Of a stretch of 64,000 nt of DNA, positions 52,061 through 60,944 are shown in pieces. The stretch lies in assembly GCA_000514715.1 (NCBI GenBank), contig AZWL01000018.1:62001-126000 (forward strand), written 5' to 3'. Both the position numbers and the translations under genes were made by a program. The notes below the pieces were generated by a model. That model was not told where the DNA came from. It saw only the letters and a list, made by a program, of their open reading frames with translations, and did no database searches. The first letter of the stretch is position 1; every line of letters begins with the position of its first letter. Source of the stretch: Streptomyces sp. CNH099. GTDB lineage: Bacteria; Actinomycetota; Actinomycetes; Streptomycetales; Streptomycetaceae.

Positions 52061-55000
52061 ATGGCACGCAGCAGCGCGAACAGGACTCCGGTACCGGTAC
52101 GCGTCCGGCGCAGGACCTTCGGCGACGTGCTCCGGGCGTTCTTCGCGTTCCTCGCGCTGGTGGTGCTCGTCGTCGGCGTGCCGGGCGCGCTCGCCTACTT
52201 CATCGGCTGGCCGCTGCCCGACTCCGCGCCCTCCCTCGACATGCTCAACGAGGACGTGACCGCCGACGTCTTCCTCAAGGTCTTCGCGGTCCTCGTCTGG
52301 CTGGCCTGGGCGCAGTTCGCCGCCTGCGTGCTCGTCGAGGCCAAGGCCGCCGTCTCCGGGATGGGCATGCCCGGCCGGGTGCCGGGCTCCGGCGCCAGCC
52401 AGGCGCTCGCCCGCCAGCTCGTCGCCGCCGTGCTGCTGCTCACCGCCGGCGCCGCCAGCTTCGCGCCCGGCCTCTCCCAGCTCGGCCAGCAGCTCGACCA
52501 GCACCAGCAGCCGCCGGTCGCCGCCGCCCAGCAGACCCCGGGCCAGCAGGTGGACACCGCGCGGCCCGCCGTGGACGTCGAGACGCCCCGCGGCGAGGCG
52601 GGCGGCGGCGAGGTCCGTAAGGACACCCGCGAACAGGCCGAGCGGGACACGAAGTTCTACCGCATCCAGCCGCCCGAGGGCCGCCACCACGACTCGCTGT
52701 GGGAGATAGCCGAGCGGCACCTGGGCGACGGCCGCCGCTACGGCGAGATCTACCAGCTCAACAAGGACCGCATCCAGCCCGACGGCTCCAAGCTCAGCCA
52801 GGCCAGCCTGATCCGCCCCGGCTGGATCATGGAGATGCCCGCCGACGCCCAGGGCGGCGACCTGGTCGAGATGCCCGAGGACCGCGACGAGGTCTCCAAG
52901 TCCGAGGCCGAGCAGATCCACGAGTACGACAAGTCCAGCCCCACCGCCGGCGAGCGCGGCAAGGACGGCGACCGGCAGCAGACCACCTCCGGCCGCGGCG
53001 AGCGCCTCGCGCCCGACAGCCCCGCCGTCGACCGCGACTCCGGCGACCGCGCCGGCGAGCAGACGCAGGTCCAGCAGATCCCGAGCCGCGAGGGCGACGG
53101 CGCCGGCGACCGCGGCGGCAGCGGCGAGCAGGCCGTCCCCGAGGTGCACGGCGACGGCGGCATCGGCCTGCCGGAGGTGCTGATCGCCGCGCCGCTGCTG
53201 GCCGCCGGGGTGCTCGGCGCGCTGAGCCGGCGGCGCCGGCAGGCGCTGTGGCAGGCGGCGTTCCACACCGGCGGCGCCGGCCGTACGGGCGCGGAGCCGG
53301 CCGGGCGCGCCGCGGTGGCCCGCGACGCGCTGCTGGTGGGCGCCGACCCCGGCGGCGTCGGCTTCCTCGACCGGGCGCTGCGCGGCCTGTCCGCCGCGCT
53401 GACCGACGCCGCCCGCCCGCTGCCCACGATCTACGCCGCCTGGCTGACCGACAGCGACCTGTACCTGCAGCTGGCCGGGGTGGCGGGCGAGCCGCCCGCC
53501 CCGTGGCGCACCGGCCAGGACCAGACGTTCTGGCGCATCGACCGCGCCGACGTCGAGAGCTACCCGCAGCCCGGGGAGGGCGGCGACGCCGCGGCCCCCT
53601 ACCCCGGCCTCGCCAGCCTCGGCACCCGCGAGGAGGCCCGGCTGCTGCTCAACCTGGAGGCCGTCCCCGGCATCGCCGCCGTCAAGGGCGCCCCCGCAGA
53701 CCGGCTCGCGGTGCTGTCGTCCGTCGCCGCGGAGCTGGCCACCAACGGCTGGTCGGACCGGATGTCGGTGACCGTCGTCGGCTTCGGCGAGCGGCTGACG
53801 GAGCTGGCGCCGACGCGCGTGCGCTACCTGGAGGACGTGCCGGCGCTCCTGGAGGTCATGGAGGCCGAGTCCGCGCAGCGCGCCAACGCCCTCGGCAACG
53901 CCGGGCACGACAGCGTGCTCACCGGCCGCGCCGGCCAGGCGGGCCGTACGCAGTGGGCGCCGCACCTCGTCATCGTCGCCACCGAGCCGACCGCCGTCGA
54001 GGCCGAGCGGCTCGCGCACCTCGCCGGCGGCTCCTCGCGGCTCGGCATCGGCTACCTCGTCGGCACCGGGCAGGAGGAACTCGCGGGCGCGTCCTGGGAG
54101 TTCGAGATCACCCGCGACGGGCGGCTGCGCGCCCCGCTGCTGGGCCTGGAGCTGGCCGCGCAGCGGCTGCCGCAGGAGCAGCACGACGCGCTGGTGGAGC
54201 TGTTCACCCAGGTGGGCTTCGAGGGCCCGGCGGCCAGCGGGACGGAGGGCCGCGGCATCTCCGTCACCCGCGCCGCCGGCGACGTCGGCTTCACCGTGGA
54301 CCTGTCCGAGCAGGGCCGGCCCGCCGTGTACGCGCGGCTGCTCGGCTCGTACGAGATCATGGGCCTGGCCGAGCCGGACGGCGAGCGCAGCCCGCTGCTG
54401 CGGGAGGCGCTGGCGCTGCTGTTGTTCCACCGCGAGGGCGTGCACCCGCAGGTGCTCGCCGCGGCGCTGTGGCCGCGGGGTGTGACGGACGACGTGCGGG
54501 ACGCCTTCATCGAGCGGCTCGTCACCTGGCTCGGACGTGATCCTTCCGGAGCCGCGCGGCTCGCGCCGGACGCCGACGGGCGGCTGGCGCTGTCCACGTC
54601 GGTCGTCTCCGACTGGGACGTGCTGCGCACGCTGCACCTCGAAGCGACCGACCCCGACCGGCAGACCAGCCCGCAGGTGCGGGAGCGGCTGCTGAACGAC
54701 GCGCTGGCGCTCGCCGCGGGCCCGCTGCTCGCGGACCGGCCGCAGGGGCGGTACGGCTGGCTGGCCAACGAGATCGTGGAGGCTCAGCTGCCGCTGCTCG
54801 TCGCCGACGCCGGGCTGGCGCTCTCCGCGCTGCGCCGCGAGACGGGGCAGCCGGACGGCGCGGTCGGCGCGGTGCAGGCGGCGCTGGTCGTCGCGCCGGC
54901 GGACGAGCGGCTGTGGAACGAGCTGCTGCGCGCGGTGCACGCCACCGGCGAGACCGCCCGCCTGGAGGCCACCGCGTCCGACCTCCTCGACCGCGCGGCG

Positions 55001-55105
55001 GCCCTCCACGGCGCCCGCGGCCTGCCGCCCCGCACGGAGGCGCTGCTGGACGAGCTGCTCCCCGGCTGGCGCGCCCGCGCGGGCACGGCGGGAGCGGCGA
55101 GCTGA
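52061..55105 (+). CDS. Membrane LysM-BTAD regulator-like protein
   Basis: A 1014-residue membrane protein. Three helices near 22-48, 68-92 and 115-140 open it; a LysM domain follows at about 198-258 (HHDSLWEIAERHLGDGRRYG; IYQLNKDRIQPDG), then an acidic linker, a fourth helix (LPEVLIAAPLLAAGVLGAL, about 369-390), a large cytoplasmic region, a winged-helix-like segment (LLFHREGVHPQVLAAALWPR, about 786) and a BTAD-type TPR domain at the C terminus (about 920-990). LysM can bind peptidoglycan and BTAD belongs to transcription activators, so it could link wall state to gene control. It follows the Tad cluster. Confidence 0.85.
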   Translation: MARSSANRTPVPVRVRRRTFGDVLRAFFAFLALVVLVVGVPGALAYFIGWPLPDSAPSLDMLNEDVTADVFLKVFAVLVWLAWAQFAACVLVEAKAAVSGMGMPGRVPGSGASQALARQLVAAVLLLTAGAASFAPGLSQLGQQLDQHQQPPVAAAQQTPGQQVDTARPAVDVETPRGEAGGGEVRKDTREQAERDTKFYRIQPPEGRHHDSLWEIAERHLGDGRRYGEIYQLNKDRIQPDGSKLSQASLIRPGWIMEMPADAQGGDLVEMPEDRDEVSKSEAEQIHEYDKSSPTAGERGKDGDRQQTTSGRGERLAPDSPAVDRDSGDRAGEQTQVQQIPSREGDGAGDRGGSGEQAVPEVHGDGGIGLPEVLIAAPLLAAGVLGALSRRRRQALWQAAFHTGGAGRTGAEPAGRAAVARDALLVGADPGGVGFLDRALRGLSAALTDAARPLPTIYAAWLTDSDLYLQLAGVAGEPPAPWRTGQDQTFWRIDRADVESYPQPGEGGDAAAPYPGLASLGTREEARLLLNLEAVPGIAAVKGAPADRLAVLSSVAAELATNGWSDRMSVTVVGFGERLTELAPTRVRYLEDVPALLEVMEAESAQRANALGNAGHDSVLTGRAGQAGRTQWAPHLVIVATEPTAVEAERLAHLAGGSSRLGIGYLVGTGQEELAGASWEFEITRDGRLRAPLLGLELAAQRLPQEQHDALVELFTQVGFEGPAASGTEGRGISVTRAAGDVGFTVDLSEQGRPAVYARLLGSYEIMGLAEPDGERSPLLREALALLLFHREGVHPQVLAAALWPRGVTDDVRDAFIERLVTWLGRDPSGAARLAPDADGRLALSTSVVSDWDVLRTLHLEATDPDRQTSPQVRERLLNDALALAAGPLLADRPQGRYGWLANEIVEAQLPLLVADAGLALSALRRETGQPDGAVGAVQAALVVAPADERLWNELLRAVHATGETARLEATASDLLDRAAALHGARGLPPRTEALLDELLPGWRARAGTAGAAS

Positions 55106-55373
55106 CCGCCTGCGGCGGGCACGGCGGGTCGGGGTACGGGTCGTGTCTGCGGCCTGCCGCTTCGCGGGGAGGCGCTGCCGGATGAGCTGCTTCCGGGCCG
55201 GCGGGCACGGCGGGACGCGGTACGAGCCGCGGGCGGTACGTACGCCCGGCGGAAGACCGACGGAGGGCCGGGCCTGACGAAGCCGCCGCCTGCCGGCGGC
55301 GGCACGGGCCGGGCCGCGGGGACGGCGGCGGGCCGGGCACCCGCGCCGGAGCGCCGGCCCCCGCCCGGCGCCC
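55106..55373. other. Intergenic region with a decayed duplicate of the LysM-BTAD gene end
   Basis: From 55149 to about 55222 the DNA repeats 55017-55090, the last 25 codons of the preceding gene, at a 132-base offset and in the same frame, with many substitutions. The rest shows no gene. Confidence 0.6.
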
Positions 55374-56066
55374 CTACACCCGCCGCCGGGCGGTGAGCCG
55401 TTCCCGGCCGCACGCGTACGCCAGCGTGCCGATCAGGTCGTCCACGTCCGGCAGCCATGCGCAGGACACCGTCGGCCGCCGCACCCACTGCGCGGAACCG
55501 CTCAGTCCGAACCGTGTCGGCGGCGCCGCCGCCCAGTCGCCCTCGCCGCGCACCGCCAGGTCCAGGGACGCCGACGAGGCGTAGCCCAGGGCGTGCAGCC
55601 GGTCGATCACCTTCGCCGTGGCGCCCGGCAGTACGAAGAAGTACATCCGCCGGTCCGGCGTCGCCGCCACCGGCCCCGGCCGCCTGCCCTCCCGCTCCAG
55701 CCGGGCCAGCGCCAGGCAGCCGGCGCCCTCCGCTGCGTCGACCACGTCGAACGCCCGCCCGGTGGGCAGCAGTACGGCGGCCCGCGGGTGCTTCGCCCAC
55801 AGGCGGCGCAGGGTGGTGGCGCTGGCCGTTGCGGCTGCCTTCCAGTCGCGCCGCGCGGGGTGTGCGCCCGGCGCGTGGCACTCCGCGTCGCCGCAGGAGC
55901 ACCGCGGTGCGCCGGTCTCGTCGGTCTCCAGCCAGGTGCCCGGCACGACCTCCCAGTGCCGCTCCTCCGCGTACCGCAGGGCTGCGGACAGCACTTCTTC
56001 GCTCTGCTCGGGCGGCGCCGGCTGCCGGGGCACGTACGTCGCCTCTGCTCCCACGGTCTCGTTCAC
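55374..56066 (-). CDS. Prim-pol domain (bifunctional DNA primase/polymerase-like) protein
   Basis: A 230-residue protein with the N-terminal prim-pol features: RHWEVVPGTW, the Cys-rich CSCGDAECHAPGAHPARRDW, and the FDVVDAAEG acidic motif, then RRMYFFVLPG. Such domains normally precede helicases in plasmid or integrative elements; here it stands alone. GTG 56066 is used with a weak GGAG site. Stand-alone prim-pol proteins are widespread in Streptomyces and their function is unknown. No plasmid or phage genes are next to it. Confidence 0.8.
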   Translation of the reverse strand: MNETVGAEATYVPRQPAPPEQSEEVLSAALRYAEERHWEVVPGTWLETDETGAPRCSCGDAECHAPGAHPARRDWKAAATASATTLRRLWAKHPRAAVLLPTGRAFDVVDAAEGAGCLALARLEREGRRPGPVAATPDRRMYFFVLPGATAKVIDRLHALGYASSASLDLAVRGEGDWAAAPPTRFGLSGSAQWVRRPTVSCAWLPDVDDLIGTLAYACGRERLTARRRV

Positions 56067-56258
56067 GCACGGCTCAACTCCAGCCGTGAGCAGGGGTTAC
56101 GGGCCGTCCGGAGCTTCGGCCGCAGCAACGTTACGGCAGCGGGGCGCACGGATGCGCGGGGAGGGGCGCGGCGTTTTCCGCTTATTTCGCGGGAAATGAT
56201 CGTGCTGGCGGTTCCGGCAGGAACCGGCCGAGCACGGCCCCCTGAGGGAGGACTACCC

Positions 56259-57812
56259 ATGGCCGCCAGGCCAATCGAGGCACGCACGCCGAACGTACGA
56301 CTTCAGGTGGTGATCGAAGAGGCCGGCTGCTCCAACGCGGGGCTGGCCCGCCGCGTCAACATGTGCGGCCGCGAACACGGCCTCGACCTGCGCTACGACA
56401 AGACCTCCGTGGCCCGCTGGCTGCGCGGCCAGCGCCCCCGCGGCCAGGCGCCCGCGATGATCGCCGAGGCGCTGGGCCGCAAGCTCGGCCGCGCGGTCAC
56501 CCTCGACGAGGTCGGCATGGCCGACTCCCGGCACTCCGGCACCGCGCTGGGCCTCGTCTACGCCCCGACCGTCACCGCCGCCGTGGAGCAGGTCTGCGAG
56601 CTGTGGCGCGCCGACGTGGGCCGGCGCGAGGTGCTGACCCGCGCCACCCCGGTGGCCTCCGCGCTCGTCGAGCCCAGCCGCGACTGGCTGATCAGCGCGC
56701 CGGGCCCGCCGCTGGCCCGCACCGCGGGCCGGCCCGTGACCCGTACCGACGTGGCCGCCGTACGGGACACCACCGCCACCCTGGCCGCCCTCGACCGGCG
56801 GCACGGCAGCGGGCACTACCGGCCGGTGACCGTGCACTACCTCAACTCCGTGGTCTCCGGCCTGCTCGCCGGCCGCTACGACGACGCGATCGGCCGCGAA
56901 CTCCTGGCCGCCGCCGCCCGGATGACCGAGCTGGCCGGCGGCATGGCCGTCGACGCGTGCCTGCCGGGCATCGCGCAGCGCTACTACGTCCAGGCGCTGC
57001 GCCTCGCCGACGCGGCCGGCGACCGCCCCTTCGGCGGCTACGTCCTGGCCGCCGGCATGAGCCGGCTGGCCGCGGCGCTCGGCAACCACCGCGAGGTCGT
57101 CCAGCTGGCCCGCACCGCCCGCGAGGGCACCCGCGACCGGGTGCCGCCGCGTGCGGAGGCGCTGTTCAGCGCGGCGGAGGCGCGCGGTGCCGCGGGGCTC
57201 GGCGACGAGGCGGCGTTCCGGGAGTCGGCGGCGCGGGCGCGGGCGGCGCTGGAGCAGGCGGAGGCGGCCGGCACACGCGCGGCGGGCGCGGCCGGCGGTC
57301 CGGGTGCGTCGGGTGCGTCGGGCACGCCGGGTGCGCCGGGTGCAGCGGGTGCGGCGGGCACGACAGGCGCGGCGCGCGCGGCGGGCGGCGTACGGGATCC
57401 GGGACGCGCCCCGGCGCGCGGGCGCGAACCGGCGTGGCTGGCGCGCTTCGACCGGTCCGCACTCGCCTACGAGCTGGCCTGCAGCCTGCTGGAGCTGGGC
57501 CGTTACGAGGCCGCGCAGCGGCGGGCGGAGGAGGCGCTGGCCGGGCTGCCGGAGTCGTCGGTGCGGCTGCGCTGCCTCGCGCTCGCCGCGCTGGGGCGGG
57601 CGCAGAGCGGGCGGCGCGAGCCGGCGCAGGCGTGCCGTTCGGGGACGCGGGCGCTGCGGCTGCTGGACGGGCTGGCGTCGGGCCGGGCCGCGACCGAACT
57701 GGCCCGGCTGGCGCGGAGCTTGCAGCCGTACGAGGCGGATCCGGCGGTGCGGGAGTTCGCCGCCCGGTGCCATGGGCTGGGCCCGTGGCTCACCGCGGCA
57801 CCGAACAGGTAG
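56259..57812 (+). CDS. Helix-turn-helix/TPR regulatory protein
   Basis: A 517-residue protein. The N terminus (NVRLQVVIEEAGCSNAGLAR; YDKTSVARWLRGQRPRGQAP) looks like the degenerate XRE-type helix-turn-helix of Streptomyces regulators in the NsdA-like class; the rest is helical TPR-like repeats (YDDAIGRELLAAAARMTELA; YEAAQRRAEEALAGL). A collagen-like Gly-Ala-x linker lies at about residues 347-373. GAGGGAGGA precedes ATG 56259. It is likely a developmental or antibiotic regulator; resemblance to NsdA is a reading of motifs, not a verified match. Confidence 0.8.
   Translation: MAARPIEARTPNVRLQVVIEEAGCSNAGLARRVNMCGREHGLDLRYDKTSVARWLRGQRPRGQAPAMIAEALGRKLGRAVTLDEVGMADSRHSGTALGLVYAPTVTAAVEQVCELWRADVGRREVLTRATPVASALVEPSRDWLISAPGPPLARTAGRPVTRTDVAAVRDTTATLAALDRRHGSGHYRPVTVHYLNSVVSGLLAGRYDDAIGRELLAAAARMTELAGGMAVDACLPGIAQRYYVQALRLADAAGDRPFGGYVLAAGMSRLAAALGNHREVVQLARTAREGTRDRVPPRAEALFSAAEARGAAGLGDEAAFRESAARARAALEQAEAAGTRAAGAAGGPGASGASGTPGAPGAAGAAGTTGAARAAGGVRDPGRAPARGREPAWLARFDRSALAYELACSLLELGRYEAAQRRAEEALAGLPESSVRLRCLALAALGRAQSGRREPAQACRSGTRALRLLDGLASGRAATELARLARSLQPYEADPAVREFAARCHGLGPWLTAAPNR
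57298..57376 (+). repeat. Degenerate 9-bp repeat (collagen-like linker)
   Basis: About eight units of the GGTGCGTCG type encode Gly-Ala-Ser/Gly-Ala-Pro triplets within the TPR regulator. Confidence 0.85.
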
Positions 57813-57851
57813 TGTCCGGACGGTCAGAGTCCGTACCCATGAGGAGTCTCG

Positions 57852-59489
57852 TTGACCCACAACGGACACGGCAGCGAGCCGCCGCGCGAGGAGCGCGCGG
57901 GGGCGGTGCCCCCCGCGTCGGACGGCGCCGGGACGCCCCCGGGCGGCGAGCCGTGGTGGGCGCAGGACCCGTCCCCGGCCGCGGGCGCCGCGGAGCCGGC
58001 GCAGGACGAGTCGACGCAGCAGATACGCCATCTCGGCAACCGGCCGGAGCGCCCGCAGCCGCCGCAGGGCCCTCCGCCGGGCGCCGGGCCGGGCGTTCCG
58101 CCGGCCGGGCCGCCCGCCGGGCCGCCGCAGCCCTGGCCGCTCCCGGCCACGCCGGGGGCGCAGGGCGCGCCGGGCGCCGGTACGGGGCAGCCCGCCGGCG
58201 CCGCCCCGCAGCCGCCGTACGGCGGCCCTCCGCACCAGCCCCCCGGCGGCCCGCCGCCCGGACCACCGCCCGGCCCGGCGGACGACGGGGCCGCGACCCA
58301 GCTCATACCCCCGGTCGGCGCCGCACCGCCGCCGGGCCCCGCGGGCGACGCCGACGACACCCAGCTCATCCAGCCGCTCCCCGGCCCGTACGAGGCCCCC
58401 GGGCCCGGCGCCTACGACCCGCAGGCCGCCGCCGCGCCGCCGCCCGGCCCGCCCGGCGGCCCGCCCGCCCAGCCGCCGGCCCAGCCCCCGGGCCAGCCGC
58501 CGTTCGCCCCGCCGGCCTACGCGGAGGACGCCCAGCGCCCGGCCCGGCACGCGGTACCGGTGCACGAGCAGTTCGAGGGCCTCTTCCGCGACACCGCCCC
58601 GGGCGACCCCGGCGCCACCCAGAAGCTCCCGCCGGTCGGCCCCGGCGGCGCCTTCGGCGACGGTGCCCCGCCCCCCGGCCCGTACGGCGCCCAGACCCCC
58701 GGCGGCCCCGGGCCCGGCGGCCACCCCGGCGGCCCGCCCCCCGCCCCGTACGCCGGCGCCCACGGCGGCGGTGCCCCGCCCCCCGGCCGCTACTACGACG
58801 AGGACGACGAGCGCCGCGGCTCGATCCCCCGCTGGGCCGCCGTCGCCATCGGCACCGCCGCCTGCGCCGCCGTCGGCATCACCGCCGGCTGGCTGCTCAG
58901 CAGCGGCGACGGCGGCGGCGAGACCGCCAGCGGCGCCACTCCGAGCGCCAGCGCCGACCGGGGCCCGGGCGGCAAGGACGACGGCGGCAAGGACGGCGGC
59001 AAGGACGGCGGCAAGAAGGACCGCGACAAGCCGGTCAAGGACGACCCCGCCGAGGCGCAGGCCGAGAAGCTGGACGCGCTGCTCGCCGAGAGCAACAACA
59101 GCCGGGACGCGGTCATCCGCTCGGTCGAGAACATCCGGAAGTGCAAGGCGCTCGGCAAGGCCGCCACGGACCTGCGCAGCGCGGCCGGCCAGCGCCGCGA
59201 CCTGGTCAACCGGCTGTCGAACATGACCGTCGACCGGCTGCCGTCCCACCAGCGGCTGACCCGCTCGCTCACCGACGCCTGGAACGCCAGCGCCTCCGCC
59301 GACGACCACTACGCCGCCTGGGCCGACGCCGCCAAGCGCGGCAAGCGCTGCAGCGGCGGCGGGAACCACCTGTCGGCGGGCAATCGCGCCAGCGGCGAGG
59401 CCACCACCGCGAAGGAGCAGGCCGCCGGGCTCTGGAACCCGATCGCCGACGAGTACGACCTCACGCGGCGCGAGGCCACCGAGCTGTGA
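57852..59489 (+). CDS. Proline-rich single-span membrane protein with TQ motifs
   Basis: A 545-residue protein. Residues 1-325 are Pro/Gly-rich and disordered, with four similarly spaced motifs: STQQIR, ATQLIPPVG, DTQLIQPLP and ATQKLPPVG. One membrane helix (WAAVAIGTAACAAVGITAGW, about 330-350) leads to a Lys/Gly-rich linker and a helical outer domain (about 400-545). The TQ motifs resemble kinase phospho-acceptor/FHA-binding sites. TTG 57852 follows GAGGAG at good distance. Downstream gene starts in the stop overlap. Function unknown. Confidence 0.8.
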   Translation: MTHNGHGSEPPREERAGAVPPASDGAGTPPGGEPWWAQDPSPAAGAAEPAQDESTQQIRHLGNRPERPQPPQGPPPGAGPGVPPAGPPAGPPQPWPLPATPGAQGAPGAGTGQPAGAAPQPPYGGPPHQPPGGPPPGPPPGPADDGAATQLIPPVGAAPPPGPAGDADDTQLIQPLPGPYEAPGPGAYDPQAAAAPPPGPPGGPPAQPPAQPPGQPPFAPPAYAEDAQRPARHAVPVHEQFEGLFRDTAPGDPGATQKLPPVGPGGAFGDGAPPPGPYGAQTPGGPGPGGHPGGPPPAPYAGAHGGGAPPPGRYYDEDDERRGSIPRWAAVAIGTAACAAVGITAGWLLSSGDGGGETASGATPSASADRGPGGKDDGGKDGGKDGGKKDRDKPVKDDPAEAQAEKLDALLAESNNSRDAVIRSVENIRKCKALGKAATDLRSAAGQRRDLVNRLSNMTVDRLPSHQRLTRSLTDAWNASASADDHYAAWADAAKRGKRCSGGGNHLSAGNRASGEATTAKEQAAGLWNPIADEYDLTRREATEL

Positions 59490-59560
59490 CCGCCACCACC
59501 GGCGGCCCCGCGACCCCCGTCGGCGAAAGGGCTTCCCGCCGCGACCGCCGTTACCCCACC

Positions 59561-60007
59561 ATGGTGCCCATGCCCATCAACGACATGCCGTGGTGGCGCT
59601 GGCGCGCGAACGTGCGCTCCGCGCTGCACATGATCTCCGACCCCGGGTTCCAGCGGGAGTACTGGGCGGCCGGGGCGGCGGGGTACGGCGACGTCACCGA
59701 CGCCGTCTACCGCCTCGTCGAGGACACCTGGCTGGACAACTGGTCGGCGGAGAAGTACGTCGGGACGATCTTCCGCGACTCCCGCGAGGCGGCGCTCGTC
59801 GACGTCGCCGTGCTGCGCGTGCTGCGCATCATGCACCAGGTCGGCGCCGACGCGCCGGTCTCCGCGTACCTGGAGAACCACGCCTGGCCCGAGGCCGTGC
59901 GCGCGGCGCGCGAGGCGCACGTACGGCTCGCGGAGAACGACGGCGAGGACCCCGACGCACCCCCGCGCTCCCTCGAAGTGCTGGCGATCATGACGGGCGC
60001 CGCCTGA
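59561..60007 (+). CDS. Conserved Streptomyces protein of unknown function
   Basis: A soluble protein (148 residues from ATG 59561) with a very Trp-rich opening (INDMPWWRWRANVRSALHM) and helical remainder (TDAVYRLVEDTWLDNWSAEK; LVDVAVLRVLRIMHQVGADA). I know this pattern only as a conserved actinomycete hypothetical. A GTG at 59486 overlapping the previous stop would add 25 residues and couple translation; ATG 59570 is also possible. No motif reveals activity. Confidence 0.8.
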   Translation: MVPMPINDMPWWRWRANVRSALHMISDPGFQREYWAAGAAGYGDVTDAVYRLVEDTWLDNWSAEKYVGTIFRDSREAALVDVAVLRVLRIMHQVGADAPVSAYLENHAWPEAVRAAREAHVRLAENDGEDPDAPPRSLEVLAIMTGAA

Positions 60008-60028
60008 CGGGTGTGGGATCGTAGGCCC

Positions 60029-60877
60029 ATGAGCGAGTACGTACTGACGCTGTCCTGCCCGGACAAGAAGGGCATCGTGCATGCGGTCTCCAGTTATCTG
60101 TTCATGACGGACTGCAACATCGAGGACAGCCAGCAGTACGGCGACCCCAGCACCGGCCTGTTCTTCATGCGGGTGCACTTCTCCGCCGAGGGGCAGGTGA
60201 GCGTCGGGAAGCTGCGGGCCAGCTTCGCGGCGGTGGCGGAGTCGTGGGCGATGGACTGGCAGATCCACGAGCAGGGCAGGCGGATGCGGGTGCTGCTCAT
60301 GGTCAGCAGGTTCGGGCACTGCCTGAACGACCTGCTGTTCCGCGCCCGCACCGGCGCGCTGCCGGTGGAGATCGCCGCCGTGGTGTCGAACCACACCGAC
60401 TTCGAGGAGCTGGTCGGCTCCTACGGCATCCCCTTCCACCACCTGCCGGTCACGAAGGACACCAAGGCGGCGGCGGAGCAGCGGCTGCTGGAGCTGGTCC
60501 GGGCCGAGGACGTGGAGCTGGTGGTGCTCGCCCGCTACATGCAGGTGCTCTCCGACGACCTGTGCAAGCAACTGGAGGGGCAGATCATCAACATCCACCA
60601 CTCCTTCCTGCCGAGCTTCAAGGGCGCGAAGCCGTACCACCAGGCGCACGCGCGCGGGGTCAAGCTGATCGGCGCCACGGCGCACTACGTGACCGCGGAT
60701 CTCGACGAGGGCCCGATCATCGAGCAGGAGGTCGAACGGGTCGGGCACGAGGCGACCCCGGAGCGGCTGGTGGCGGTCGGGCGGGACGTGGAGGCCCAGG
60801 CGCTGGCGCGGGCGGTGAAGTGGCACAGCGAGCACCGGGTGCTGCTGAACGGCACGCGTACGGTCGTCTTCACGTAG
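60029..60877 (+). CDS. purU: Formyltetrahydrofolate deformylase
   Basis: A 282-residue enzyme that hydrolyses 10-formyl-THF to formate and THF, balancing one-carbon units and feeding formate to purine synthesis. An N-terminal ACT domain (LTLSCPDKKGIVHAVSSYLF) is followed by the formyltransferase fold (SRFGHCLNDLLFRARTG; LARYMQVLSDDL; IINIHHSFLPSFKGAKPYHQ; IGATAHYVTADLDEGPII) with the catalytic Asn/His/Asp set (N in IINIHHS, H in IHHS, D in LDEGP). ATG 60029 begins at the ACT domain. Confidence 0.96.
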   Translation: MSEYVLTLSCPDKKGIVHAVSSYLFMTDCNIEDSQQYGDPSTGLFFMRVHFSAEGQVSVGKLRASFAAVAESWAMDWQIHEQGRRMRVLLMVSRFGHCLNDLLFRARTGALPVEIAAVVSNHTDFEELVGSYGIPFHHLPVTKDTKAAAEQRLLELVRAEDVELVVLARYMQVLSDDLCKQLEGQIINIHHSFLPSFKGAKPYHQAHARGVKLIGATAHYVTADLDEGPIIEQEVERVGHEATPERLVAVGRDVEAQALARAVKWHSEHRVLLNGTRTVVFT

Positions 60878-60914
60878 TCGTAGTCGCAGCCGCAGCCGCA
60901 GCCGCAGCCGCAGC
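60873..60914 (+). repeat. Seven 6-bp units (two CGTAGT, five CGCAGC)
   Basis: The run starts inside the purU stop codon region and fills most of the gap to the convergent anti-sigma gene. CGTAGT changes to CGCAGC by the same two T to C changes in each later unit. Confidence 0.9.
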
Positions 60915-60944
60915 CGCGGGCCCCCGGGCGCCGCCGCGCCCGCC

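Noticed and set aside
55374..56066. Prim-pol gene as sign of an integrated plasmid
   Set aside because: No integrase, helicase, replication or transfer genes and no attachment-site repeats lie nearby; such stand-alone genes are common in Streptomyces chromosomes.
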